Positions 23,601-35,644 of a stretch of DNA of 64,000 nt are shown piece after piece. The translations under genes and the position numbers were made by a program. Positions within the stretch are counted from its first letter, which is position 1, and each line of letters begins with the position of its first letter. Source of the DNA: Calamus simplicifolius (taxonomy: Eukaryota > Streptophyta > Magnoliopsida > Arecales > Arecaceae); assembly GCA_900491605.1 (NCBI GenBank), contig UESW01004010.1, positions 449,313 to 513,312 of the forward strand. The letters run 5' to 3'. The notes beneath the pieces are model-generated. The model searched no databases and was not told the DNA's origin. It saw only the letters and a list, made by a program, of their open reading frames with translations.

Positions 23601-26600
23601 TGTTATCTGTTCCTGACAAGGGTTTTTTTTTTATGACTTTCTGGTATCTATAGCTTTGCTCTTTTACCAACTGATAAGAAACAGCAGAGAGAAATGAAGC
23701 TATTCTGATTTTGTCAAACCAGAACCTTAAAAAGAATAATGTGGGTTTCTTAGATTTTTTTTTTTTTTTTGTATTAATAAGTCAGAATTGATCTTGTATT
23801 CAGGTTGTTGAAGACCACATATCACAAGAAGCATGGTGCTGATCGAGTTTGCTTTACGCATCATCCAAGTTCCATTTTATGCTCTTCAAGATACAATCTG
23901 GAGTCTACAGGTGGTGCTTTTCTTTACCTTGCATTATGATGTGATTTCTTTTTAATATTTCCCACAGGAACAAACAGCCATATTACTCTTTTTCTTAAAC
24001 AGAATCCTTGCGATACCTTTCTATGTATGATAATCGTTGCCTGCGCTATTTTAAAGGGCACAAAGAGAGGTGGTGATTCTGTTGCCATTTGGTAATATGC
24101 AGTTGAAAGTTCAATTCCTGATGTCCACCTTATGTCTCTGACTGTTATATAATTTCTTTCATTTTGATTTCAGAGTTGTTTCACTCTGCATGTCTCCTAT
24201 CAATGACAGTTTCATGTCAGGATCACTTGACCATAGTGTGAGGTTATGGGATCTTCGTGTAAATGCTTGCCAGGTTGGATTTTCTGCTTCTTGCTATGCT
24301 TTTTAGGGTTTTGAACTAAGTGTGTCAGGGATTAGCAACAGATGATTCTTTGCAACAGACTTGGTCTAGGTCAAAACATACTATTCAGATCGTCTGAATG
24401 CAATTCATGCTATGCTTATTGTTTAATCTTCAGGGGATTCTGCGGTTACGTGGTAGGCCTACTGTTGCTTATGATCAACAAGGCCTTGTTTTTGCAGTTG
24501 CAATGGAGGGGGTGCTATTAAGTTGTTTGATTCCCGTTCATATGACAAGGTCTTTATCCAGAAACCTCAAGTTCCTGTAATCTATGTGGAATGATTACTA
24601 CAACATTATCTCCAAATTTCAGGGTCCATTTGATACCTTTATGGTTGGTGGGGATACAGCTGAGGTATGTGATATCAAGTTCAGCAATGATGGCAAGTCC
24701 ATGCTCTTGACAACAACAAATAACAATATCTATGTTCTAGATGCCTATGGAGGAGAGAAGGTTAGCTTATCACTTTGTTAAGCTACATTATCCACTACTT
24801 ATAATTATTAAAAATCTGACATGACAATATTTGATACTTAACATTAAAAGGTATCTTTTAATTTGATGCTTGCTACATCCACAAGTATCTATTATGCATC
24901 CTGAGATTTTTCTGTTATGATCATTTCTATTTAAAATTCATAAGTTGCTTATGAGTGGATGTTGCACGATGCTACAGAGCCTTATCTCATCAAAAAACTT
25001 ATGTTTTCTTTGATTTATGATTGTATTTTCTAGGGTTTTAAGCCCTGTAGGACAAAGGTGTTGGGCTTGGTGTAGTGCTATCAAGGCCTAGGGGGCTAAC
25101 TTGTATTGGACTGGGTTTGAATCTAAGGGTTGAGGTTTCACGGGTGTACATGGGCTTGGGGATTAGTTTAATCTCATTGGGTTAGTCCATGGGAGTTTTT
25201 GTTGAGTCTAGGCCTGGTCCACTTCGTAGATGTATTTAAACTCTAGTTGCTAGGGTTTGAAGATATAGAGAACAGATTCTTTTCTTCCAAGATAATTTTC
25301 TCTCTTCCTAGCCTCTTTCTTCTCCCTCTCCCTCCTCTTCCTCCGTGTTCGCTGGAGCTCGTGGTCGCATACGTAGGAGTCCTTGGACGGACGCCCTGGA
25401 TCGCGTGAAGGGAGCCCGCTCGGTGGTGAGAAAGGAACGCGTGAAGACATGGAATTAATTCAAGAAGCGGGCGAACGTTTTCTTTTGGGAAAAGAAAGCG
25501 TTGAAGGAAAAACCACGTGAAGAGGGAGAGGAGGATCTAGCAAAGAATAGGAAAAGATTTATTTATTAAAATAAATCTTTAGGAATAAAAAGGGCTATGG
25601 AGTTTTGAACCTAAGATCAAGAAGTTCAAGAGCCAAGGCTTTACGCTACACCAATCTTGAATCTTGGATCGACCTAATTGTTGACAATGGGTGAAAGCCC
25701 AGGTTTCTTCTCCAGCGAGGTTGTTCCCACTGCTGTTCATCAGGGACTAAACCCCAACAAGTGGTATCAGAGCCTGGTTCAGAAATCAGAAACAAGAAGT
25801 AGTTGTTTGGAGATCTTATAGCCTGGTTCAGGAACGAGCCTGGTTGGTTCAGAAACAAGAAGTTGTTTGGAGATCTTAAAGCCTGGTTCAGGAACAAGAA
25901 TAAGTTGTTTGAAGATCTTCAAAGGGTTGAAACAATTTCAACAAGGTCCATCAAGGTACTTCTTAATTTTCTAAAATTTATTTTTGTGCTATTTTTATTT
26001 TGGTTGAGATCTCTCACCATAGGTAGTAGCATAAAAATAGATTTTGAAAAGTTTGATGGGAAGGGAAGTTTCTCCATGTGGAAAGTCCGGGTAGAGGATC
26101 TTCTTGTGCAACTGGGTTTAGATCTGGCTTTGGAGGAAAGATCAGATGGGATGACAGATAAACAGTGGATGTTGTTGGAGAAGAAGGCATGTTCAATGAT
26201 CAGGGGATGTCTGGCGGATTCAGTCCTTTATTCAGTGCTGGAGGAGAAGACCCGAAGGGACTTTGGTCGAAGTTGCAAGCCCTCTATATGGGAAAGAATA
26301 TGTGCAACAAGTTGATGTTGAAGAAGCGCCTCTACAGCCTTCGGATGTCAGAAGGTGGAGATGTGCTGGGCCACATCCAGGTGTTCGACCAGGTGAGCAA
26401 TGAATTGCTGAATGTCAGGGTCAAGATGGAGGAGGAAGATAAGGCACTTTTGCTATTGTGTTCGCTGCCCATATCACATGACTCATTGGTCACAACGCTG
26501 CTCTACGGAAAGGAGATATTGTTCTATGAAGATATTGTTTCGGTACTTCGGACGAATGAGCAGAGGGAGAGGATGACCAAGGAAGCTGTTTCCCAGGAGG

Positions 26601-29600
26601 GTTTATCAGTTGGGGAAAGGTCAGGCAGAGGCAGGGATAGGAGCAGGCCTAGGGGACGGTTACAGTCCAAGAAGGCTAAGTCCTACAAGTGTGGTGAGGT
26701 AGGACATTTTAAAAGGGACTGTCCTAAGTGAAAAAGGGAGTAAAGGAAGGATCTGAATCTGTGAGTATAGTTGCAGGCCAGAGGTGGAGGATGATCTCTT
26801 GTTGGTATCAGATGGTCACAGTCACAGAACAGATATGTGGACCTTGGATTCAGCCTGTTCTCATCATTACACTCCCAACCGATCGTGGTTCATTACTTAC
26901 ACAGAGGTTGATGAGGGGTGTGTGACTCTTGGAGATGATCACCCTTGCAAGGTGACAGGGATTGGCACAGTGAGGGTGAAGATGTTTAATGGCATGGTGC
27001 GCACTCTTACCAGCGTAAAGCATGTCCCAGAACTCAAGAAGAATCTGGTGTCACTGGGGTACCTGGAGCAGATTGGATACAGCTTCAGCAGTAATGCCAG
27101 GAGTGAAGTTCTGAACATCTCCAATGGAGCTATGGTGGTGATGAGAGGGAGAAGGCTGGAGAACAACTTGGATTGGAGGGCTCCGTGGTGACAGAAAAAT
27201 CTGAGGCAGCAGCTGTGGAACAGGATTCTCGGGATGTGTACAGGATGTGGCATTACATCTAGGCCACATGGGAGACAGGGGATGAAAGAACTGAGCAAGA
27301 GAGGACTACTTCCGGACCTGAGTGGTGGAGTCATGGAGATATGTGAGCCATCTCAGATGGGAAAGCAGAGGAGTGTGCAGTTCTTGATCAGCACAGCTAG
27401 GAGTGCAGAACCCCTGGAGTTAGTACACATGGATGTCTGGGGACCAGCCCCGGTTTCTGCAAGGAATGGGCCAGATACTTCTTTACCTTAATAGATGATT
27501 TCTTAGGAAAGCAGTGGATCTACTTCATAAAGGAGAAATCAGAGGTCTTTATCAAGTTCAGAATCTGGAAGGCTGAGGTGAAGGAGCAGGGTAGGAGTGT
27601 GAAGTGTCTAAGGTCAGACAGTGGCAGGGAATATACCAGCAGGGAGTTCCAGAGATTTTGTGAGGAGTGGGGCATCAAAAGGCACTTCTCGGTAATGGAA
27701 ACTTCTCAATAGGAAGGGATGGCTGAGAGAATGAACAGAACACTGTTGGAAAAAGCAAGGTGCTTGAGGCTGCAGGCAGGGCTTCCAAAGATGTTCTGGG
27801 TTGACGCAGTAGGTACAGCTAGCTACTTGGTCAATCGGTCACCGCACACCAGGTTGGATGGAGGCATTCTAGAGGAGATATGGTCTGGATGGAAGGCAAA
27901 CCTGAACCATCTAAGGGTATTTGGATGCACGGCATATGTGCATGTTGGTGCTGAGAGCGAAGTAAGTTGGATGCCAGGTCTAAGAAGATGGTGTTCCTGG
28001 GCTACCCGCATGGAATCAAGGGGTATCAGTTGTGGGATCCCTTGAAGAAGAAGGTTTTCATCAGTAGAGATGTGACCTTCGATGAGAGCTCGATCCTTCG
28101 GAGCAGAGATGGTACAGATGCACAGCAGGAACTACAGGAGGTGGAACACGGTAACACTAGTCAGATGACCTTCTACACAGTCGTGCCATTTGCTAGTGGA
28201 CCAGGAGGATTTGAGATTTAGATGGAGAGGACTGACAAAGGGGTCAAAGCCAGGAAGTTCAGCAGGATGCAGCTGAGCAGAGGACTCAGGAGGATGCAGC
28301 TGGCAGGGGACTGATACTGGGATCGCACTGCACAGGCCCAGAAGAAACGTGCGACCACCAGTTCAATACGGCTTCGAGGATTCGGTGTCATATGCTCTGT
28401 TGACAGCGAATGGAGACCCTTACACCTATGAGGAGGCTGTGGTGAGCCAGGACAGGCAGGACAGAGATAGGTGGGTCCAGGCTATGGCAGGAGATGCAGG
28501 CTATGGCAGAGGAGATGCAGTCTCTCTACAGGACTGACATGTGGCAGGTGGTCCAGCTGCCACAAGGAAAGAAATCCATTGATTGTAAATGGGTTTATCA
28601 GCGCAAGAAAGGGCCTTCAGAGCAATGAGGTATTAGGTACAAGGCAGGACTAGTGGCCAGAGGATACTTTCGGGAGGAAGGCTTCGACTACAGAGAGCTG
28701 GTGGAAGAAGGTGGAGTGGAGCTGGTGAAGGTACAAACCAAGGAGAACCCAGCAATACATTGATCAAGGTTTTTCCATGGACAACTTTAGTAGGGATTGC
28801 AGCTGATGGACACGGTGGATGTGCTGAGGCCTTGAAAGCACCAAGGTGGAGATTATTGGGCCTGGTATGGTGCTATCAAGGCCCAGGGGGCTAACTTGTA
28901 TTGGGTTGGGTTTGAGTCCAAGGGTTGAGATTAAATCAAGTCATGGGTGTACACGGGCTTGGGATTAGTTTAATCTCATTGGGTTAGTCCATGGGAGTTT
29001 TTGTTGAGTCTGGGCCTGGCCCACTTCGTGGATGTATTTAAACTCTAGTTGCTAGGGTTTGAAGATAGAGAACAGATTCTTTTCTTCCAATAATTTTCTC
29101 TCTTCCTAGCCTCTCTTTTCTTCTCCCTCTCCCTCCTCTTCCTCCGTGTTCGCTGGAGCTCATGGTCGCGTACGTAGGAGTCCTTGGACGGACGCCCTGG
29201 ATCGCGTGAAGGGAGCCCGCTCGGTGGTGAGAAAGGAACGCGTGAAGACGTGGAATTAATTCAAGAAGACGTGGAATTAATTCAAGAAGCGGGCGGAGAA
29301 GACGTTTAATTCAAGAAGCGGGCGGACGTTTTCTTTTGGGAAAAGAAAGCGTTGAAGGAAAAACCACGTGAAGAGGGAGAGGAGGATCCAGCAAAGAATA
29401 GGAAAAGATTTATTTATTAAAATAAATCTTTAGGAATAAAAAGGGCTATGAAGTTTTGAACCCAAGATCAAGAAGTTCAAGGGCCAAGGCTTTACCGCTA
29501 CATCAATCTTGAATCTTGGATCGACCTAATTGTTGACAACGAGTGAAAGCCCATGTTTCTTCTCCAGCAAGGTTGTTCCCACTGTTGTTCATCAGGGACT

Positions 29601-32600
29601 AAACCCCCAACAAAAGGTGTCCTGGTTTCTTCATGAACCAGGAAGCCCATTATCCCACCCCATCCTAGCAGCTGTCTACATCAAGCATACCCATAGGGAT
29701 GCTTCTATCTCTTCCTTTCATCTTTTTCCCCCTTTCTTTATTTTTTCTCTCCTTTCCTTCTTTCCTTCTTTTCTTTGTCTTCTTCATTCCTTTATTTTTC
29801 CTATTTCATCTCTCTTCTTTCCCTTCCTTATTTCCTTTTTTTTCTTCTCCCTTTCTTTTTTTCTTCCTTCTTTCCTTCTTGTCTTGCTTCTTCTCCCTTC
29901 CTTTTTTTTCTTTCCTTTCTTTTTTTTCCTTTTCTTCATGTTTCCTTCCTTTCTTTTCTCTTTCTTTTTCAGCATGTGAATGGGTTTCAGAGTCTGTTCC
30001 CTAACTCAGTCTCATTTTCTTATAGGAATGGGATGGGATGGTTGGGATGCACTCCATCCCATGAGGTCTTAAAACTTTGGTATTTTCTCTTATTAAAATT
30101 TTGCATGTCTCCAAGAACTTTAAACAGCACATTGTTTATTGATTTGAAAGGATATTGAATCATCAACATATTCATTTCTTGGTGAAAAACCTTTATTACA
30201 TGAAAGTTCTGTTCAGGAAAACTTTAGCACTGTTATCACCTTTGATACCCTCTTGAAACTTGAGTTCTACTGACTAACACTAATGGAGTAGGATGCCAAT
30301 ATGTCTTGGACTGTGTATCAAGCAGTTGAAAACTCCTTGTCCCTTAAATTTATGCTGCTTAGTCATGCTAAAGCCTCAGTTAAATGAATTTCACTTGTGC
30401 CAGATACTAGTAACAAAAACCACCAGCATCTTTCCCACTGTTTTGTGTTTGCTTTATGAATCTCAATTCTCTGCTCATTCCTATTGAGGGCAATATCCTT
30501 GGTTAGACTTGCTTTTCCTAATTCTTTCTATAAGTTCCATCCATTTTTTTGGTAAAGTCTTGATCCCACTAAAAACCACATTTATTTGTTATTCTTAACA
30601 GAGCATGACCATGTTCATATTAGATGCAATATTTACATAACATGGAGAGTGCTTTTGGCTTAAGAGTTGATATTTATTTCCTCATTTTACTAGTTTAATA
30701 AAGTCTCTTCACATTGGACACCAATATCTATTAGATGCAGTGTTTCAGTGTTTACATAAAATGAAGGTTGCTTTTGGCTCAAGAGTTGAGATTTGCTTCG
30801 TTATTTTATTAGTTCAATAAAATCACTTCACACGGAACGCAAGCATCTGTTCTCCATGGAGCATATATTGTTACTTTTCTTGCTTGTAGCTTAGAAAATT
30901 CAAGACATATATAAGTGTTGGAAATATATCAGACATTTCATGTATCTATCATATTCTTTGGTAGCAGATTTTAAAGACTGTCAGAAGTTGAAATCTTAGG
31001 AGTTGGAATCTTAGGACTAATTGCAGTGTGGTTTTTATCTGACCATAATGACATATGGAGTTAGCCTTGTTATTGAGGCTGACTAATGCTGGATGTTTAA
31101 AAAAGAATTATGAATTTTCATGTGTATTGTTTCCTTGGGCTAATTTGGAGTTTGGATTATGAATAATTGTTTTGATAACAAAAGATTTATAAGCCAGGCA
31201 ACAATAGGCTATCAGTTTTCTATTTTTTTCCCCTAAAAAAAAACAAAAAAAAACATGCTACCTGCGATGCTGGTGTTTTTTCTATCATTTTTAAATCCAA
31301 TTTTGTTTAATTGTAACTAGATAAATATCAAAAATGAACATTTTATATTTCATGATTAATACTTGTCACTGGTGCTTTGGATTTGTGTAAACATTGCCAA
31401 TTTACAAATGTCGTTATTTTTCAATGTACACATTAAACAGTCATATTATTGAGACATTTGAGATCAACAATGACATTATTAAATGAATAAACTGATCACT
31501 ACGAGTTTCACTTAACAATAAAGGTCTTTGTTAATTTTAATAGAAGACGAAACATCTTAAGCAATAATAACTTCTACCGTTCTTCTATTCAACTGAACAA
31601 AAAGCTACATAATTAGTAAGCATGTATTTGATTCCTTTGCTCGTCCTCCCCCCGCACCTGGAATTAGACTTTTGGGTATGCATCCAAGTTCAACCCTCAC
31701 ATTTGTTTCTCCACTCAATTATGAGGTAACCATTTATGCACAACAACTATAATTCTTGCTGGTTCCTTTTTTTAAGGGTATGTTTTTTTACAATATCAAG
31801 GATTGATAAATTGAAATTGTCACTTTGTTCTATGCAGCGTTGTGGATTTAGTTTGGAACCATCACCTAATTTAACATCTGAGGCCACCTTTACTCCAGAT
31901 GGGCAATACGTTGTGGCAGGTCAAATCATATAATCTGTTTCATTTTAGTTTATTTCTAATGTAAATTGATGTGTTTTTTGTTTATTTTATTATATGATGT
32001 AGATATTAGTATCTCTACACCTTTAATGTTTCCAACAGTCAGATAATTAAGTAATTCCTCAACTACACTCCAATTTTCTGGCAACTTACAGCTTGTGTTA
32101 ACATGTGCTTACAAGCAAATAACCTTAGTTTTTATTAGATACATGTTGGCCCAATTTAACTAATAAAAACAATAACAGCTGTCATCAAAACTCGAAACTT
32201 TCTTTGTCTTCTTTTTTCTTTTCTTTTTTTTTTTCTAGGTTCAATTGCCACAACTTCCATTTATGTAGGTTCTGGTGAGGTTTTTGATGTTCATGGACTT
32301 GTAAAACCACCTCATATTGATGATATGAGGATTGTCAATATGTGGTTTTTAGTTTGTTTCCTTCCCATTTCATTTCCTATAGTGCTTTCAATGATCAAGA
32401 CTCAAATTTCACCTTTGCTTTTTACAAATCAATTGTTGTTTAGATTCTTTTATTTTATCCAAGGTTCGCCATTTTGGTACCAAACCTTGTACCGCTATCA
32501 TAATAGTGCAGTATTGATACATCTGATACATGGGTCGATTTAACGTACTCAGACTTGGTCGCACTAGTATCGAGCCTTAGTACCATACAAGTCTTAGTAC

Positions 32601-35093
32601 CAGTATGGTACAGACACTCGGTAGGAGGTGGTGCACAGTGGTACAACATACCATGATTGTATCAAAAAAAAAACAAAAACTCTTATCTTTTTTTTCTTAT
32701 TTCTTTTAGCCCTTCCCTTATTTGTTTCATTCTTTTTTTACCTTCATATCAAGATTTAACTATCTCATCAGCCTTTTGAACCTTTCCTCGTCAAAGAAAA
32801 TGCCTCTTTCAACTTATTTTAAATTTCTCCATCTTATAGTGATGATTCTAGCCTTTACATGCATCTAGCATATACAGCTACAGGTCGTGTACATTGGTTT
32901 TTTCTTGAGACAAGTCATCTCCTCTAAGAAAGCATCTTAGCTCTATCATTATGGGTCATTCTTATTCCCTTGAAAGGCAACATATGGGAAATGGAAAATA
33001 AATATAAAGAGCAGTAAACTGTACATATTTAATCCTTTTCATGAGGCAATCAGACAATAAGTTGGTAGGGGTGAAAATTGGTTGGGTTGGGCCTAGTTTG
33101 GGTTCGGTAGACCTTTTATGCAAACATGCATGCATGTGCATGTGAAGGATGATGACTGACTTTAAAGTGAGCCTGCCCTTGTTAGAGAGAGAGACAGAAA
33201 CGGTCCATCTATTTTTGAAAAATATTTTAGCATTAGATTTTCTTAGTTGAATTTTCCTGAAACGTTCTCTATGTCTTGCCTTTTTGTGTCGTGTGTGCAG
33301 AGTGCTACTGCAGTATATGTATGTTGTATAGTTTTATTTGCAGGTGCTTGTGGTGAAGTCAGAAACCATCTATCATATGCTTGGTTTCTATGTGGCTGTA
33401 CGGGTCTCACTCCAAGGATTTTGTGGTGTCAATACACTTTGGTTTTGATGTTGTAGACATAAATGCAAGCTTAGTTCTGCTCATGTATCTGCAGACAAGC
33501 TACTTTGCATATAATATGGTTTTTCTTTTCTAAAAAATAAATATTATTATTATGAAAGAAATTCTCAATGCTCAAATTTTGATTTGCATGTTGTCATTGC
33601 ATGGTGCCATATTTCAGTCACTTTCATTTGGAAGTTTAATTACTTCAAGTTGCATAAGTGCTGTCTCTAATATCAATGCACATCATACAGGCTCTGGAGA
33701 TGGAACCTTGCATGCTTGGAACATCAACAAGCGAAATGAGGTATATTGTTTTTCTATTTTTAGTTTTTTTTTCTGGGTGTGCCAAAGATCAAAGCCCAAA
33801 GTAGGGGGCCCTTTAACAGTTTTGGTTATATCCATACCCAGGTGCAAAATCTGTGTTAGATCCAAATCCAAACCTGGTTAAATCTTTATATCCATACCCA
33901 ATATCATATCTGAAAAAAATCGGTATGGTGTTGGATCTGCAAGTAGAAATTGGGTGTTGAAGAAATTGTTTTGCTACACTTTTAGACTATTTTTAAAATT
34001 AATTAGTGTATCCAAAATGCTACTGTATGAATGGCGAAATATGAAAAAACAAAAATAAAGTAAATATATAATAAATTGTTTTTAGAAAAGGCAATCTATT
34101 TAGTTACCGAAACATTCATGCTACCAAAAGATGTAGAGGAAAAAAAAATCTTATGATAGCTTAATATAAATATTAAATCATATAATATGAGAAAACTAAT
34201 TTTTAGTAACAGCTGTTAACCATAACTATATAATACAAGGCTAAGAATTTGATGGAACAAGATACTCTCTACTTTTTTTTTCTTTTATAATTAAAAATAT
34301 ATATGTATTTTTATATATCTAAATCTAAACCTGACCCAATAGGATTTCAGATCTAATTCTGGGGCACAAACCCAGTCCATTAGTTTATTGGGTTTATTTT
34401 TTATGATGAAATCCTATATTTCAGATTGGTTTCAGCTCAGCTTTGCAGGGTTGTCAGCCTCCATTGGCACCCCAATCCAGAAGCAATTCCATCAATATAA
34501 TGGCTAGCTAACAAAATGTCCTCCCTTATTTGTACCCACGCATATCCTAAATGTCAGTTTATGGATGGTCTCATATATTAAAATTTTAGAATCGATTTTG
34601 CTACATCCACCAAGGTGCATAACCTGCTCCAGAACAGAAAACCGATAAAGCAATCCCGTAAATGGTGGTAGTTGGGGTTGTGTTTGTTTATAAATTAAGG
34701 AGGTGAGATTCTTTTCCTAGGAATGCTCATCTTTTTCATTCAAGAAAAATAGGAAAAAGACTAACTTACTCGAATCATTCTAGTCTGCTTCAAGAAGTGC
34801 TTCAGAACCATAGAAACTGTGATTATAAGGATAACTTATTGGCAGCACAAGTATGAGTGGTTAACTGCTGCTTTTTATGACATCTTCTATTTGAAGGCAA
34901 GTTCCTCTTGACAGCAAGGATTATTTTACAGGTAGCCTGCTGGAACAGTTACATTGGTGTTGTGACTTGCTTGAAGTGGGCTCCACGTCGTGCCATGTTG
35001 GCAACTGCTTCAACTGTCCTTACTTTCTGGATACCCAACCAATCTAAATTGAATGAAGAGCCCAGCACAGCTGAAGCTGGTGTAAGCGAATGA
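20664..35093 (+). CDS. WD40 protein, Swd2/WDR82-like (APRF1/S2L family), 10 exons
   Basis: Predicted subunit of COMPASS-type H3K4 methyltransferase and of the mRNA 3'-end (CPF/PP1) machinery, nuclear, by homology to yeast Swd2, human WDR82 and Arabidopsis S2La/APRF1. Exons: 20664-20735, 22105-22205, 23804-23910, 24003-24069, 24174-24273, 24434-24549, 24623-24760, 31838-31919, 33691-33740, 34932-35093. All have GT-AG borders and phases agree. The total of 331 codons matches the usual family length. Signatures include SLDFHR, DDSIHLYNI, HHPSSILCSSRYN, LSMYDNRCLRYFKGH, GSLDHSVRLWDLR, VCDIKFSNDG, GDGTLHAWNI and TFWIPN. Exon 6 lacks one G in a G5 run (24508-24512), which shifts MEGGAIKLFDS out of frame although the rest of the gene is intact. 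I judge this an assembly error. Element D fills most of intron 7. The gene converges on the kinase gene. Confidence 0.93.
25059..25759 (+). repeat. 5' LTR of element D
   Basis: 701 bp, TGTTGGGCTTGG to AAACCCCAACA. It lacks the 75-bp triplication of element C. Confidence 0.93.
25762..25775 (+). other. primer-binding site of element D
   Basis: TGGTATCAGAGCCT right after the 5' LTR. The AGCCTGGTTCAG words that follow are repeated about three times with GTTGTTTGGAGATCTT up to 25925. Confidence 0.9.
26020..28790 (+). pseudogene. Gag-Pol remnant of element D
   Basis: Many-frame relic homologous to element C. Gag covers 26020-26731, with the intact junction ERSDGMTDKQW that exposes the 2-base loss in C. 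A zinc knuckle YKCGEVGHFKRDC follows. Protease LDSACSHH lies near 26836, and integrase fragments at 27234-28045 include MAERMNRTLLEKAR. A linker and the beginning of reverse transcriptase lie at 28349-28690. There FDYRE joins directly to LVEEGGVELVKVQTKENP of late RNase H, so the YVDD box and the RNase H core are deleted. Stops and frameshifts are scattered throughout. Confidence 0.9.
28854..29612 (+). repeat. 3' LTR of element D
   Basis: 759 bp, begins TATTGGGCC instead of TGTTGGG and ends AAACCCCCAACA. Extra length comes from a local duplication near 29247-29335, where GTGGAATTAATTCAAGAAG-like units repeat two to three times. Confidence 0.92.
29700..29975 (+). repeat. polypyrimidine (TTYC)n tract
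   Basis: About 275 bp almost wholly of T and C on the plus strand, in intron 7 just downstream of element D. Open frames here (Phe/Ser/Leu-only proteins) are artefacts of composition. Confidence 0.9.
30619..30849 (+). repeat. two-copy tandem duplication, about 112 bp
   Basis: Units begin ATTAGATGCA at 30619 and 30730 and share TTTACATAA, GCTTTTGGCT, AAGAGTTGA and CTTCACA in order. Non-coding, in intron 7. Confidence 0.7.
32460..32660. repeat. GGTAC-rich element in intron 8, possible MITE
   Basis: A patch with repeated GTACC/GGTAC words on both strands (TTGGTACCAAACC near 32471, CAGTATGGTACAGAC near 32600) stands out from the AT-rich intron. Termini and a target duplication could not be fixed. 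Confidence 0.3.
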
Positions 35094-35644
35094 TCAAGTT
35101 CACTTTATAGACTCATCTTCAAGCTGCTTCAGAACAGGTATTGCTTAATCTAGTTTAAAGCAATTATCTTTTGATGGTCCTGGTTAAACTAAGAAGGAAG
35201 TTTTGTGTAAACTTCATTAGCTAAACAAAAAGGCACCTGTTCCGCTATTATTCTGTTTTGGATTTGTATTTTCGTATTTCATCTGTTAATTGGAATTAAC
35301 ATTAATGCTGCAACTTATCTTCTGTTCAATGGAATATTACAATCAGAGTTTGGTTTTCATGTCTCTTTTGAGCATGAATTGTCTGTTTCGTTCGCCTCAC
35401 CACTTCACTTTGCATCAGTCTCATGTTCCTGAAGATATAGTAGTCATAGCCACTAAACTTTGCTACACTTGTGGCACTCTTCTGCTTCATCTTTTTACAA
35501 GCTTTACCACTGATAAGTTTAAAATTCTCATCCGACTCCGAAGTACCAGTTTGATCTACTCCATTACAACACCTTCATTTAAAACGTCCTTCTGAAGTGG
35601 GAAGGTGAGTGAATACATATACATTTCTAGTTGAGATAAGTGTC
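35094..35644. other. spacer between convergent genes
   Basis: The 551 bp between the WD40 stop and the kinase stop would hold both 3' UTRs. The AT-rich stretch offers several AATAAA-like words, but no single polyadenylation site can be chosen. Confidence 0.5.

Larger units (their letters stand above)
25059..29612 (+). mobile_element. Element D: deleted Ty1/copia in WD40 intron 7
   Basis: LTRs at 25059-25759 and 28854-29612 are flanked by a perfect duplication AAAGG (25054-25058 and 29613-29617). A tRNA-iMet primer site follows the 5' LTR at 25762, and AAGGTGGAGAT precedes the 3' LTR. The proteins are close relatives of element C, but most of reverse transcriptase and RNase H is missing. The LTR sequence beyond the first 200 bp differs from C, so D belongs to a sister family. 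It lies in the same sense as the host gene. The first TG of the 3' LTR has become TA. Confidence 0.95.
24761..31837 (+). other. intron 7 of the WD40 gene, 7.1 kb
   Basis: Donor GTTAGC at 24761 and acceptor TATGCAG at 31837. It holds element D (25059-29612), a polypyrimidine tract, a tandem duplication and otherwise featureless AT-rich sequence. Without D it would be about 2.5 kb. Confidence 0.85.

Noticed and set aside
23407..23670. 87-codon minus-strand frame in WD40 intron 2
   Set aside because: No similarity recognised, low-complexity start and intronic position; treated as chance.
29530..30158. Phe/Ser/Leu-rich open frames up to 149 codons
   Set aside because: Composition artefact of the polypyrimidine tract inside intron 7.
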